Shown here piece by piece: positions 27,139-35,083 of a DNA stretch of 64,000 nt. The translations under genes and the position numbers were made by a program. The stretch is from JAVKBW01 sp040222995 (GTDB lineage Bacteria; Pseudomonadota; Alphaproteobacteria; UBA8366; Aestuariispiraceae). The stretch's first letter is position 1. Each line of letters opens with the position of its first letter. Below the pieces are notes generated by a model. That model was not told where the DNA came from, searched no databases, and saw only the letters and a program-made list of their open reading frames with translations. The DNA lies in contig JAVKBW010000016.1 in NCBI GenBank assembly GCA_040222995.1, forward strand, positions 434,001 to 498,000, written 5' to 3'.

Positions 27139-27148
27139 GGAGAGTGAG

Positions 27149-28159
27149 ATGATAAACATGGTTTCTCGAACAATCGCCATGGCGCTGTTGGCCTTGGTCG
27201 GTTTCGCGACCGGTACCGGTACTGCTTCGGCCCAGACGGTGATGAAACTGGCCAGCGCAACGATCAACGATGTCCAGCATGAATGGCAGAAACGCTTTGC
27301 CGAGGAAATGAAGCAACGGGTCGGCGACCGCGTAGCCGTGGAAATCTATCCGGCCAGCCAGCTTGGCGCTATTCCACGGATGGCCGAAGGGGTGCTGTTG
27401 GGCACCATTGAATCCTTCATCACGCCAACCGCGTTCATCGTCGGCACGGAACCCAAGCTGAAGATATTTGACGCACCGGGCATGTTCGATTCACCGGAAC
27501 ACCTCGGCCGCACCATTCACGATCCCGACTACCGAAAGCATCTTGAGGAAATCGCGCTGGACAAGGATATCCGTATCATCGGTGCGATCTACAACAGCCC
27601 GTTTCTTGTGCTGACCAAGGAGCCGGTAACCACGCTTGACGAACTGAACGGGTTGAAAATCCGCACTTTCGCGTCGCCGCTGCAACAGGAACCCTTGCGC
27701 GCTTTCGGCGTCAATCCGCTACCGCTGCCCTTGAGCGAAGTCGTGCCGGCGCTGCAATCCGGCGCTATCGACGGTATGCTGGCGGGGATGCCGATCCTGA
27801 CGGCCTTCAAGTACTACGATATTTCGAAGAACGTCACCGATCTGCAGTTCTCGCTGATCGTTTCGGTGAATATCGTTAACGAAAGCTGGTTCCAGGCGCA
27901 GGATGCCGATGTCCAGCAGGCGATTATCGAGTCCGGCCGTGCGGCTGAAAATGCGGTGCTGCAATGGGGCATCGACAACGTTAACCGGGCCAACGATCGC
28001 TGGCTGGAAAGCGGTGGCGTTATCCATCCGCTTTCGACGGAAGACCGGACCCGGATGAACAAGACGTTTGCCGAGGTCAGCGAACAGTTGCTGACGGAAG
28101 ATGCGGATGTCGCATCGGAATACAATCGTCTCAAGGCAGTTGTCGAAAAAACACGCTAA
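27149..28159 (+). CDS. TRAP transporter solute-binding protein (DctP)
   Basis: 336 residues with a cleavable Sec signal (residues ~1-27, ending ASAQT). The mature protein has DctP features: MKLASATINDVQHEWQKRFAEEM, VAVEIYPASQLGAIPRMAEGVLLG, LNGLKIRTFASPLQQEPLRAFGVNPLPLPLSEV, whose Arg normally binds the ligand carboxylate, and ALQSGAIDGM. Gene order Q-M-P follows the FHMPC dehydrogenase and precedes pyridoxal dehydrogenase, so import of a B6-derived carboxylate is a reasonable inference. Confidence 0.92.
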   Translation: MINMVSRTIAMALLALVGFATGTGTASAQTVMKLASATINDVQHEWQKRFAEEMKQRVGDRVAVEIYPASQLGAIPRMAEGVLLGTIESFITPTAFIVGTEPKLKIFDAPGMFDSPEHLGRTIHDPDYRKHLEEIALDKDIRIIGAIYNSPFLVLTKEPVTTLDELNGLKIRTFASPLQQEPLRAFGVNPLPLPLSEVVPALQSGAIDGMLAGMPILTAFKYYDISKNVTDLQFSLIVSVNIVNESWFQAQDADVQQAIIESGRAAENAVLQWGIDNVNRANDRWLESGGVIHPLSTEDRTRMNKTFAEVSEQLLTEDADVASEYNRLKAVVEKTR

Positions 28160-28179
28160 GCAGTGAACGGGAGGTGGAT

Positions 28180-28920
28180 ATGAAAGGCATAAAAGGTAGA
28201 ACGGCAATTGTTACCGGCGCGGCGCAGGGGATTGGCGCGGCGGCGGCGGCGCGGCTGGTCGAGGAGGGCGCAACCGTCGCCTTCGTCGACATCAATGGTG
28301 ACGGCGCGGCTGAAAAAGCGGCGGCGGCCGACAATGGCGCATTTTCGGTTCAGTGCGATATCGGCGATCCGGATTCCGTCGCGGCGATGCACAAGACAGT
28401 CATCGACAAAACCGGGCGGCTGGATATCACGGTCAACGGGGCGGCCATCGTGCCGTTCGTGCCGTGGGACGAGCTGACCTTCGAGGAATGGCGGCGCGTA
28501 TTGCGGGTCAACATGGATGGTCTTTTCCTGATGTGTAAAGCCTCGTCCGATCTGATGCGGAAGGGCGGATACGGCCGGATCGTCTCGGTCTGTTCCAATT
28601 CGATTTTTGCCGGTACGCCGAACATGGCGCATTACGTGGCGTCGAAGGGGGGCGTGCTGACATTCTCGCGGGCGCTGGCGACCGAGCTCGGAGCCTACAA
28701 GATTACCGTAAATACGGTCTGCCCCGGCCTGACGGATACGGAAGGTGTGCAGAAAACGCCTCACAAGGAAGCCTTCGACTTCGTGGAAATGCTGCAGGCG
28801 ATCAAGGGGCGTGGCGTCGCTTCTGACATCGTACCGGCCATTGCTTTCCTGGTATCGGAGGAAGCGCACTGGATTACGGGTCAAACGCTGAATGTGGATG
28901 CCGGTATGGTCCGGGTCTAG
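28180..28920 (+). CDS. pyridoxal 4-dehydrogenase (short-chain dehydrogenase)
   Basis: 246 residues from ATG 28180, with GGGAGG five bases upstream; the GTG at 28174 is too close. Rossmann motif TGAAQGIG, catalytic SNSIFAGTPNMAHYVASKGG (Ser, Tyr, Lys) and the C-terminal ITGQTLNVDAGMVRV. The segments FAGTPNMAxYVAxKGGV, ALATELG and FVEMLQAxKGxG match, from memory, the NAD-dependent pyridoxal 4-dehydrogenase of Mesorhizobium loti, which oxidises pyridoxal hemiacetal to 4-pyridoxolactone. Neighbouring pyridoxine oxidase, transaminase and lactonase genes support this. Last gene of the cupin operon; a GC-rich hairpin follows. Confidence 0.82.
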   Translation: MKGIKGRTAIVTGAAQGIGAAAAARLVEEGATVAFVDINGDGAAEKAAAADNGAFSVQCDIGDPDSVAAMHKTVIDKTGRLDITVNGAAIVPFVPWDELTFEEWRRVLRVNMDGLFLMCKASSDLMRKGGYGRIVSVCSNSIFAGTPNMAHYVASKGGVLTFSRALATELGAYKITVNTVCPGLTDTEGVQKTPHKEAFDFVEMLQAIKGRGVASDIVPAIAFLVSEEAHWITGQTLNVDAGMVRV

Positions 28921-28927
28921 AGGCTGG

Positions 28928-28957
28928 CCGCGCTGGCGCTTGCAGGCGTCAGCGCGG
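28928..28957. terminator. GC-rich hairpin between convergent genes
   Basis: CCGCGCTG (28928-28935) pairs perfectly with CAGCGCGG (28950-28957), with possible extra inner pairing. It sits between the convergent ends of pyridoxal dehydrogenase and the lipoprotein gene and overlaps the latter's stop. A CTCTT tract follows on the plus strand. A bidirectional terminator is likely. Confidence 0.5.
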
Positions 28958-29380
28958 TGTCTCTTCCAGTAGGCAGGACAGACGGGCTTTGACGGTGCAC
29001 ACGGCTTTCATGGCCTTGACCGTCTTGCTGCGCAGCATGTCGAGGGGAATGTCGGCAGCCGTGTTGGTCCAGTCGGAATCGCTGCCGCATCTAACGCTTT
29101 CGACATAGACGTTTTTTCCCTTGTAATGACCCTGCGAAAGGCTTCCGTCTTCATGCAGGGTATAGCCCACCGCGACTTTTCCGCCGCTATTGATCTTGCC
29201 GATCTCCCTGGTCAGGAAGTGCGCGATGATGGCGACGCACCGCATCGGTTCAGAGGCCTTGTTTTCAATCACGATGCGAACGTCGCCAACTTCCGATGTT
29301 TCACTGACGGCCTCCGACGTGCAGGCAACGACCGGCAACAGAAAACACATTAAGAATGCCGCCTTAACTGCCCGGTTCAT
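28949..29380 (-). CDS. putative lipoprotein, unknown function
   Basis: 143 residues. The N-terminus MNRAVKAAFLMCFLLPVVACTS is a signal peptide ending in a lipobox (VVAC), so the mature protein should be lipid-anchored at Cys20 in the envelope. The body is mostly polar with several Cys and strand-like segments (VGDVRIVIENKASEPMRCVAIIAHF). Its ATG overlaps the stop of pyridoxine 4-oxidase (ATGA at 29377-29380 on the minus strand), so it is translated with it. I do not recognise the family. Confidence 0.65.
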   Translation of the reverse strand: MNRAVKAAFLMCFLLPVVACTSEAVSETSEVGDVRIVIENKASEPMRCVAIIAHFLTREIGKINSGGKVAVGYTLHEDGSLSQGHYKGKNVYVESVRCGSDSDWTNTAADIPLDMLRSKTVKAMKAVCTVKARLSCLLEETPR

Positions 29381-30948
29381 GGTGTGTGCCGCCAGTCTGA
29401 TTGAGGGAGAACAGGCCGGTCAGTCAACAGGTCAGCGGCTTTTTCCGCAATAGCTATGATCGCGGCGTTAATCGGCCCGGTTGGTATCGACGGAATAACA
29501 GAGGCATCGACGACAAAGGCGTTATCGACGCCGCGAAGCCGCAGCATTGGGTCGACCGCGCTGTCTTGCGAAACGCCCATCCGGCACGTCGCAACCGGAT
29601 GGTGGTGTGTGTAGGCGACGCGTTCGAGAAAGTTCTCCCGGGCGTTTCGGTCGGCGAGGTCCGTCGGGGTCGGCAGGATCTCGGCATCGCGCCAGTGATC
29701 CAGCGCCGCGCTGTGGCCGATGCGCCGCGCCCAGTCCAAAGCCGCCAGTGCGGTATTTCGGTCGTCGGGATCTGTCAGATAGGCCGGGTCGATAAAAGGC
29801 GGTACTGAAGGATCATCGGATTTAACGGTGACCCGGCCCCGGCTTTTCGGGTGGGTCGCACCGAACATCAGCGTATAGGCCTCGCCAAAGGCCGGCGCCT
29901 CGAAACATTCCGTGACGACCGGGGCTACGACGCACAGCACCACCATGTCGGGCGGGGCGGTATTCGGCAGGCCGTCGCTGCGGATATAGGTTGCCGATTC
30001 AGAATGCTGGTAGTTGGAGGGCGGAACGGTTTTTCTGGCGCGATAGACATTGCCGGCTGCCAGAAGGTGATCGTGAAGGTGATAGCCGACCTGGTTCGAC
30101 TCGATACGGGTTTCAATGCCCGCCGCCTTGAGATCCGACGGGTTGCCGATTCCCGAGCGTTGCAGCAGGCAGGGCGTCGCAATGGCCCCGGCGCACAAGA
30201 TAACGCCTGAAGACGCAATCAGCGTGCTCTTCAGCGTACCGGATGCCGTTTCTACGCCGGTACATGTCCCGCGGTCGAGCAGAAGCCGGGTGACACGGGT
30301 GTTTGTCATAACGCTCAGGTTAGGCCGCGCCAGAACCGGTTGCGGCAGGTAGGCGTCGGCAATGGTCTGACGTTCGCCGTTTCTGATCGTCAGGGTGTTC
30401 ATCGTCGGACCGCACATTTCCCGGCCGTTGTGTTCGTCGGTCGGCGTCAGCCCCTGTTCACGGCAGGCGAGAAGATAGGCTTCGGCGACCGGATTGGGCT
30501 CTGCCGGCTGGATCAGATGCACGGGGCCTTCCGACCCGTGCAGATCGGGATCCGCAATCGGCGAGGTTTCCGACCTGATGAAATACGGCAGCAGGTCGGC
30601 ATAGCCCCAGCCGGTCAGCCCGGCTTCCGCCCAGGCGTCGAAATCCGCTGGATGGCCCCGCATATGCGCCATGGCGTTGATAGCCGTTGACCCGCCCAGC
30701 ACTTTCCCGCGCGGCCAGTCGTGAACGCGGCTGGCACAGTTCTTCTGGGCTTCTGTCCTTAAGCCCCAGTCAATGGCGCTGCCCTGCAGTCCCGGCCAGT
30801 TTGCCGGAACGCGGGCTTCTGAAGGCAGATCGCGATCGCCCGCTTCGATCAGGCAAACCGAACAGGACGGGTCTTCGCTCAATCTGGAAGCGAGGACGCA
30901 CCCGGCTGTACCGGCTCCGACAATGATGTAATCGAACCCTTTGGTCAC
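29377..30948 (-). CDS. pyridoxine 4-oxidase (FAD-dependent GMC oxidoreductase)
   Basis: 523 residues from GTG 30948, supported by GAGG a few bases upstream; the longer open frame starts with unrelated sequence. FAD site YIIVGAGTAGCVLASRLSED and EAGDRD, GMC signature RGKVLGGSTAINAMAHMRGH, and the C-terminal active site YTHHHPVATCRMG. The segment HDHLLAAGNVYRARKTVPP with QHSESATYIRSDG matches my memory of Mesorhizobium pyridoxine 4-oxidase rather than choline dehydrogenase. It converts pyridoxine and O2 to pyridoxal and H2O2. It is divergent from the transaminase gene; a variant of the ATTGGTTAC motif overlaps its start. Confidence 0.82.
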   Translation of the reverse strand: MTKGFDYIIVGAGTAGCVLASRLSEDPSCSVCLIEAGDRDLPSEARVPANWPGLQGSAIDWGLRTEAQKNCASRVHDWPRGKVLGGSTAINAMAHMRGHPADFDAWAEAGLTGWGYADLLPYFIRSETSPIADPDLHGSEGPVHLIQPAEPNPVAEAYLLACREQGLTPTDEHNGREMCGPTMNTLTIRNGERQTIADAYLPQPVLARPNLSVMTNTRVTRLLLDRGTCTGVETASGTLKSTLIASSGVILCAGAIATPCLLQRSGIGNPSDLKAAGIETRIESNQVGYHLHDHLLAAGNVYRARKTVPPSNYQHSESATYIRSDGLPNTAPPDMVVLCVVAPVVTECFEAPAFGEAYTLMFGATHPKSRGRVTVKSDDPSVPPFIDPAYLTDPDDRNTALAALDWARRIGHSAALDHWRDAEILPTPTDLADRNARENFLERVAYTHHHPVATCRMGVSQDSAVDPMLRLRGVDNAFVVDASVIPSIPTGPINAAIIAIAEKAADLLTDRPVLPQSDWRHTP

Positions 30949-30990
30949 GTTGCCTCGACAATGATTACATTGTGACCTGTAATTGGTCCC
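30940..30990. promoter_or_regulatory. candidate operator sites between pyridoxine oxidase and transaminase genes
   Basis: TTTGGTCAC at 30940-30948 overlaps the oxidase start; ATTGGTCCC at 30982-30990 lies close behind GTGACCTGT at 30972-30980. They resemble the half-site ATTGGT(T/C)AC found at the other B6-island promoters, but with one to three mismatches, so this is the weakest member of the set. Confidence 0.35.
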
Positions 30991-31053
30991 ATGTCGTTGC
31001 GGTCTGGGCAATAGCGCGGTACCTTTTTACAGATAAAAATGGGGGTAACAGAC

Positions 31054-32226
31054 ATGGCGAAAACAGCATCCAGACAACCCGTCATCACGCTCACGGCAGG
31101 ACCGGTTCAGGCCTATCCACGCATCCTTCAGGCGATGGCGTTGCCGCAAGGATACGATTATGACGACTCGTTTCAGGAGATGTACGAAGCCTGCGCCCGA
31201 AAGTGCGCAAAGGCCATGCGTGTCGACGCCCCGGCGCTGATCCTGCAGGCGGAGCCCGCTGTCGCAATTGAAGCGGCGGCGGCGTCACTGATTTCAAAAA
31301 AGGACAAGGTGCTGAACCTTGCTTCCGGCGTCTACGGCAAGGGTTTCGGCTACTGGTCGGCGCGGTATCACGGCTCTATGGTGGAAATCGAAACCCCGTT
31401 CAACGAGGCGATAGACCCCGCGGATGTTGAAAAGGCGTTCAAGGAAAATCCCGATATCTCCATCGTATCGGTGGTGCATCACGACACACCATCGGGCACC
31501 ATCAACCCGGTTCGCGAAATCGGAAAGATCGTCAAGGATAACGGTGCGTTGCTGATCGTCGACGCCGTTTCATCCTTCGGCGGCATGGATATTCATCCGG
31601 CGGACTGCCATGCCGATATCTTTATCACCGGGCCGGGCAAATGCCTCGGCGGCGTTCCCGGTGTTACCTTCTGCGCCGTCAGCGATGCGGCATGGAACCA
31701 TATCGAGACCAATCCCGATGCGCCGTTCGCGTCGATCCTCAGTTATTCCGACTGGCGCAAGGCATGGAGCCGGAAGGAACCGTTTCCCTTTACGCCGTCG
31801 ACGGCGGAAATCAGCGGGCTGGACGCATCGATCGATCTCTATCTCGAGGAAGGGGCGGAAGCCGTTTGGGCGCGCCACGATCTGACGGCACGCGCGTTCC
31901 GGGCCGGTGTGAAAGCCATGGGGGCAGAACTCTGGGCTGCCCGCGAAAGCATCGCGTCGCCGACCACGACGGCGGTCAAGGTACCGGAGGGCGTATCGGA
32001 TGACAATCTCGTCGCCTATGCACGCAAGCATTACGGCGTCATTTTGTCGATCGGTCGCGATGCGACCCGGCACAAGCTGCTGCGGATCGGCCATATGGGG
32101 CCGACGGCGGAACCGATCTATGCGGTTGTCGCGCTGACCGCCCTGGGCGCTGCGCTGCGGGGCTGCGGCGTCAAGGCTGATGTCGGGGCCGGGGTCGAGG
32201 CGGCGATGGCGGTCGTTACCGGGTAG
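31054..32226 (+). CDS. ppaT: pyridoxamine-pyruvate transaminase
   Basis: 390 residues from ATG 31054, which has GGGGG eight bases upstream; ATG 31039 would add five residues. Class-V fold-type I aminotransferase with the Schiff-base Lys in FITGPGKCLGGVPG and cofactor Asp in LLIVDAVSSFGG. The stretches VLNLASGVYGKGFGYW, HHDTPSGTINP, SIASPTTTAVKVPEG and RIGHMGPTAEPIYA match the Mesorhizobium enzyme as I remember it. It converts pyridoxamine and pyruvate to pyridoxal and alanine, the amine entry to the B6 degradation route. Alanine- or serine-glyoxylate transaminase is the broader family alternative. Confidence 0.87.
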   Translation: MAKTASRQPVITLTAGPVQAYPRILQAMALPQGYDYDDSFQEMYEACARKCAKAMRVDAPALILQAEPAVAIEAAAASLISKKDKVLNLASGVYGKGFGYWSARYHGSMVEIETPFNEAIDPADVEKAFKENPDISIVSVVHHDTPSGTINPVREIGKIVKDNGALLIVDAVSSFGGMDIHPADCHADIFITGPGKCLGGVPGVTFCAVSDAAWNHIETNPDAPFASILSYSDWRKAWSRKEPFPFTPSTAEISGLDASIDLYLEEGAEAVWARHDLTARAFRAGVKAMGAELWAARESIASPTTTAVKVPEGVSDDNLVAYARKHYGVILSIGRDATRHKLLRIGHMGPTAEPIYAVVALTALGAALRGCGVKADVGAGVEAAMAVVTG

Positions 32227-32250
32227 CCGGTTCCGACCACCGCACCGACC

Positions 32251-33039
32251 TCACGAATAGTAGCCGTCAGGCGCCTTGATGTAGTTCGGGAAGCTGTCCG
32301 GATCGTGCGAGTAGAACAGTTCCGCATCGTGCTTCTCGGCCAGTTCCTGCAGCCGTTTCATGGAATTGACGCTGGCTGTTGGATCCAGGTGGAAGCTGGG
32401 GATGCACATCATATCCATGTTTTTCTGGCTGTAGCAGGCATCCGCGGTGAACAGCATCGGACGCCGCCCGGAAAGTTCCACCATCATTGAATAATGGCCC
32501 GCCGTATGGCCGGGCGTTTCGAACAGCCAGAGCCCCTTGGCGATTTCCTGATCGCCGGTAACGGTATCGAATTTCGGTGTGTAGATATCGATCTCCGGTT
32601 CCTCGGGCGCGAGTTCGGGATTGAAGCTCATATCCGAATAGCCCAGCTTTTCAAAGGGCTGGTGGCAACTGCACGCTTCCAGTTCCGTCGCATGACAGAC
32701 CGTGCAGGCATTGGTCAGATACTTGTTCCCGCCGCAATGATCGAAATGATAGTGGGAATTGATGACATAGTTGATGTCTTCCGGCTTCTTGCCGATCAGC
32801 GCCAGCGCGCCGGGGATTGTCTGATCCTTGGTTTGTAACGGTTTTTCGAACGGCAGGACTTTCATGACGTGGTCGTAGTCGTACCCCGTATCGAAAATGT
32901 ACAATCCGTCGGCGTGTTCAACCAGAACGGCGTAGCACGGAAACCGAAGCTCACCCCCCGGTCCGCGGTTCCAGAATGCATGGAAACCGTCGATCACGAG
33001 CGTTCCACCATCCAGCAGGTGCACTTTTGTGTCGGTCAT
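32251..33039 (-). CDS. 4-pyridoxolactonase (metallo-beta-lactamase fold)
   Basis: 262 residues. The zinc motif HxHxDH is present as NSHYHFDHCGG; further metal residues are His in TPGHTAGHYSM, Asp in LFTADACYSQKN and His in YSHDPDSF. The N-terminal TKVHLLDGGTLVIDGFHAFW, RGPGGE and DTGYDYDHVMKVLPFEKP are close, from memory, to Mesorhizobium 4-pyridoxolactonase. It opens 4-pyridoxolactone to 4-pyridoxate in the cytosol. It is the last gene of the BMP-type ABC operon, 35 bases after the second permease, with GGGAG six bases before its ATG. Confidence 0.88.
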   Translation of the reverse strand: MTDTKVHLLDGGTLVIDGFHAFWNRGPGGELRFPCYAVLVEHADGLYIFDTGYDYDHVMKVLPFEKPLQTKDQTIPGALALIGKKPEDINYVINSHYHFDHCGGNKYLTNACTVCHATELEACSCHQPFEKLGYSDMSFNPELAPEEPEIDIYTPKFDTVTGDQEIAKGLWLFETPGHTAGHYSMMVELSGRRPMLFTADACYSQKNMDMMCIPSFHLDPTASVNSMKRLQELAEKHDAELFYSHDPDSFPNYIKAPDGYYS

Positions 33040-33074
33040 TTTCGTCTCCCGTTAGTTTTGATTTGTCACTGTTC

Positions 33075-34010
33075 TTATCGTTCGCCTCGATAATACGGTA
33101 TCGCCAGGGCTGGCGGAAGGTAGCTGTGCCGGGCGAAGACGACCAGCACGACCATCACCAGCGCGAAAGGCAGCATCTGGATGACGTCGGTCGGCACGTT
33201 CACCCCGGCGACCTGAAGCGCGGTCGTCATTGAAAGGCTGCTGCCGAACAGCAGCGCGCCACCCAGAACCCAGGTCGGGTTTCCGCGCGCCAGCATGGCC
33301 AGAACAATTGCGATGAAACCCGCACCGCCGGTCATGAAAGGCAGGAAGATCCCGCCGCCGATGGTCGACATATAGGCGCCACCCAGCCCGCCGAGCGCCC
33401 CCGTCGCCGAAACCGCGGCAAACCGTGTTGTCGAGACGTTGACCCCGGCCGCATCGAGCGCGGCGGGGTTGTCGCCGGCAGCCTGCAGGTTCAGCCCGAC
33501 AATGCTGTGCCGGTATATCCAGACAAGAAGGAAAACCAGGGCGACGGCGGCGTAGACCAGCCAGTAGCGGGAAAACAATGCTTCGCCGATATAGGGCAGG
33601 TCGCTCAGGAACGGAATGGTCAGAGCCTCGCTTTTGCCGAGGCGTGGATAGCTGCGTGAAAACTGGAAATGATGCAGCAGGGCGGTGACGCCTTCGGCCC
33701 CGAGGGTAATCGCGATCCCGACGACGATCTGGTTCAGCTTCAGCCAGACGCACAGAACGCCCATCAACATGCCGATGCACAATCCGGCCAGCGCGCCGGC
33801 CAGAAACCCGAGTTCGAAAGAGCCGCTGAGATAGGTGACGGAAAATCCGGCATAGGCGCCAACCAGCATCATGCCTTCCAGGCCGATATTCAGAATACCG
33901 GCCTTTTCCGAAATCTGCTCGCCCAGGCCGGCCAGCAGAAGCGGCACGCCTGCGCTGACAGCGCCGAACAGCAGGGACCCGATAAAAACCTGTGTCAGCA
34001 ATGCATCCAT
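33075..34010 (-). CDS. BMP-type ABC transporter permease 2 (NupQ/RbsC-like)
   Basis: 311 residues from ATG 34010, five bases after the first permease. Features: AILNIGLEGMMLVGAYAGF near residue 39 and LNLQAAGDNPAALDAAGVNV near 180, typical of the second permease of nucleoside/BMP-family importers; about nine membrane helices. A much longer open frame reaches back to 35102, but its first half is an out-of-frame reading of the other permease and is not real. In operon with 4-pyridoxolactonase, so a B6-vitamer importer is inferred. Confidence 0.9.
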   Translation of the reverse strand: MDALLTQVFIGSLLFGAVSAGVPLLLAGLGEQISEKAGILNIGLEGMMLVGAYAGFSVTYLSGSFELGFLAGALAGLCIGMLMGVLCVWLKLNQIVVGIAITLGAEGVTALLHHFQFSRSYPRLGKSEALTIPFLSDLPYIGEALFSRYWLVYAAVALVFLLVWIYRHSIVGLNLQAAGDNPAALDAAGVNVSTTRFAAVSATGALGGLGGAYMSTIGGGIFLPFMTGGAGFIAIVLAMLARGNPTWVLGGALLFGSSLSMTTALQVAGVNVPTDVIQMLPFALVMVVLVVFARHSYLPPALAIPYYRGER

Positions 34011-34015
34011 GATCG

Positions 34016-35083
34016 CTACGCCTTCGCTCTTTTTTGCCGGGCGAGATCGACGAATTCGATCAGCGCAAAGAACAGCATCACCAGCGACACCAGCACCAGC
34101 ACGAAGAAATGCGGCACGCCCAGCCGGCGGGCGGCGCTTTCGCCGCCGATCATCAGAACGGCGAAGAAAAACACGAAGCCGATTACCGCATAGCCGTTGA
34201 ACCGGGCGAGAAACACCAGCGGGAAAACCAGAATGCCGTAGGCCGGGTTCCAGTCTGCCCGGACATTGCCGTAGACACCGAGAATGTCGATTGATCCTGC
34301 GATGCCGGCGAGGCCCGCGCTGACACAAAAGGCGGCGAAGGTCAGATGCCGCAGGGAAAGGCCTGCGTGAATCGCCGCGCGCGGGTTTGCGCCGACGATC
34401 TGCAACTTCAGGCCGAAGGCGGTGCGGGTCATCAGAAAATGAACGGCCAGAACCGAGACGACGCCGAGAACCACCCCCCAGTGCACGGTCGTTCCGCCGA
34501 TTTTTCCCAGCCTGTCGGCCACGGCAAGCGTCGCCGTCTGGGGCACGGTCGTATCGGGGTCGTTGAACAGGATCTTGACCAGCACATTGGCGAAACTGAC
34601 GCCCAGAAAACTCATCATCAGGGTCGAGATGATCTCGTTCAGTCCGTGCATCGCCTTCAGATAGGCCGGCAACAGCGACCAGACCGCACCGATGACGAAG
34701 GCAAGACCGAAACAAATCAGCATGACCAGCCAACCCGGCAGAAACGTCGTCAGAACCGGTGCGGCGGCGGCGACGCAGACGGCGGCCAGAAGAAATTGTC
34801 CGTCGACGCCGAGGTTCCACAGGCCGGCCCGGAACGCGACGATCAGACCCGCGGCGATGAACAACAGCGGGGCCATCCGGGTGAGGGAAGCCTGCAGACC
34901 GGACGAGCGGAAAATGCCGCGTTCGATGACATAGGAATAGTAGGTCAGCGGATCCTTTCCGAGAATGATAAGCAGTATCCCGCCGACGATCAGCGCCAAC
35001 GCGATCGGCAGCAGAACCTTGCCCACGGAATAGGCGATGTGCCGTAGCGGCAGGCCTGGTTGTGTAACGGTTGCATCGGTCAT
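34016..35083 (-). CDS. BMP-type ABC transporter permease 1 (NupP-like)
   Basis: 355 residues with many hydrophobic helices; FRAGLWNLGVDGQFLLAA near residue 83 and GLKLQIVGANPRAAIHAGLSLRH-type loop (residues ~225-245) are the paired motifs of this permease family. Its ATG overlaps the ATPase stop (ATGA on the minus strand, 35080-35083). Works with the ATPase and the second permease. Confidence 0.9.
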   Translation of the reverse strand: MTDATVTQPGLPLRHIAYSVGKVLLPIALALIVGGILLIILGKDPLTYYSYVIERGIFRSSGLQASLTRMAPLLFIAAGLIVAFRAGLWNLGVDGQFLLAAVCVAAAAPVLTTFLPGWLVMLICFGLAFVIGAVWSLLPAYLKAMHGLNEIISTLMMSFLGVSFANVLVKILFNDPDTTVPQTATLAVADRLGKIGGTTVHWGVVLGVVSVLAVHFLMTRTAFGLKLQIVGANPRAAIHAGLSLRHLTFAAFCVSAGLAGIAGSIDILGVYGNVRADWNPAYGILVFPLVFLARFNGYAVIGFVFFFAVLMIGGESAARRLGVPHFFVLVLVSLVMLFFALIEFVDLARQKRAKA

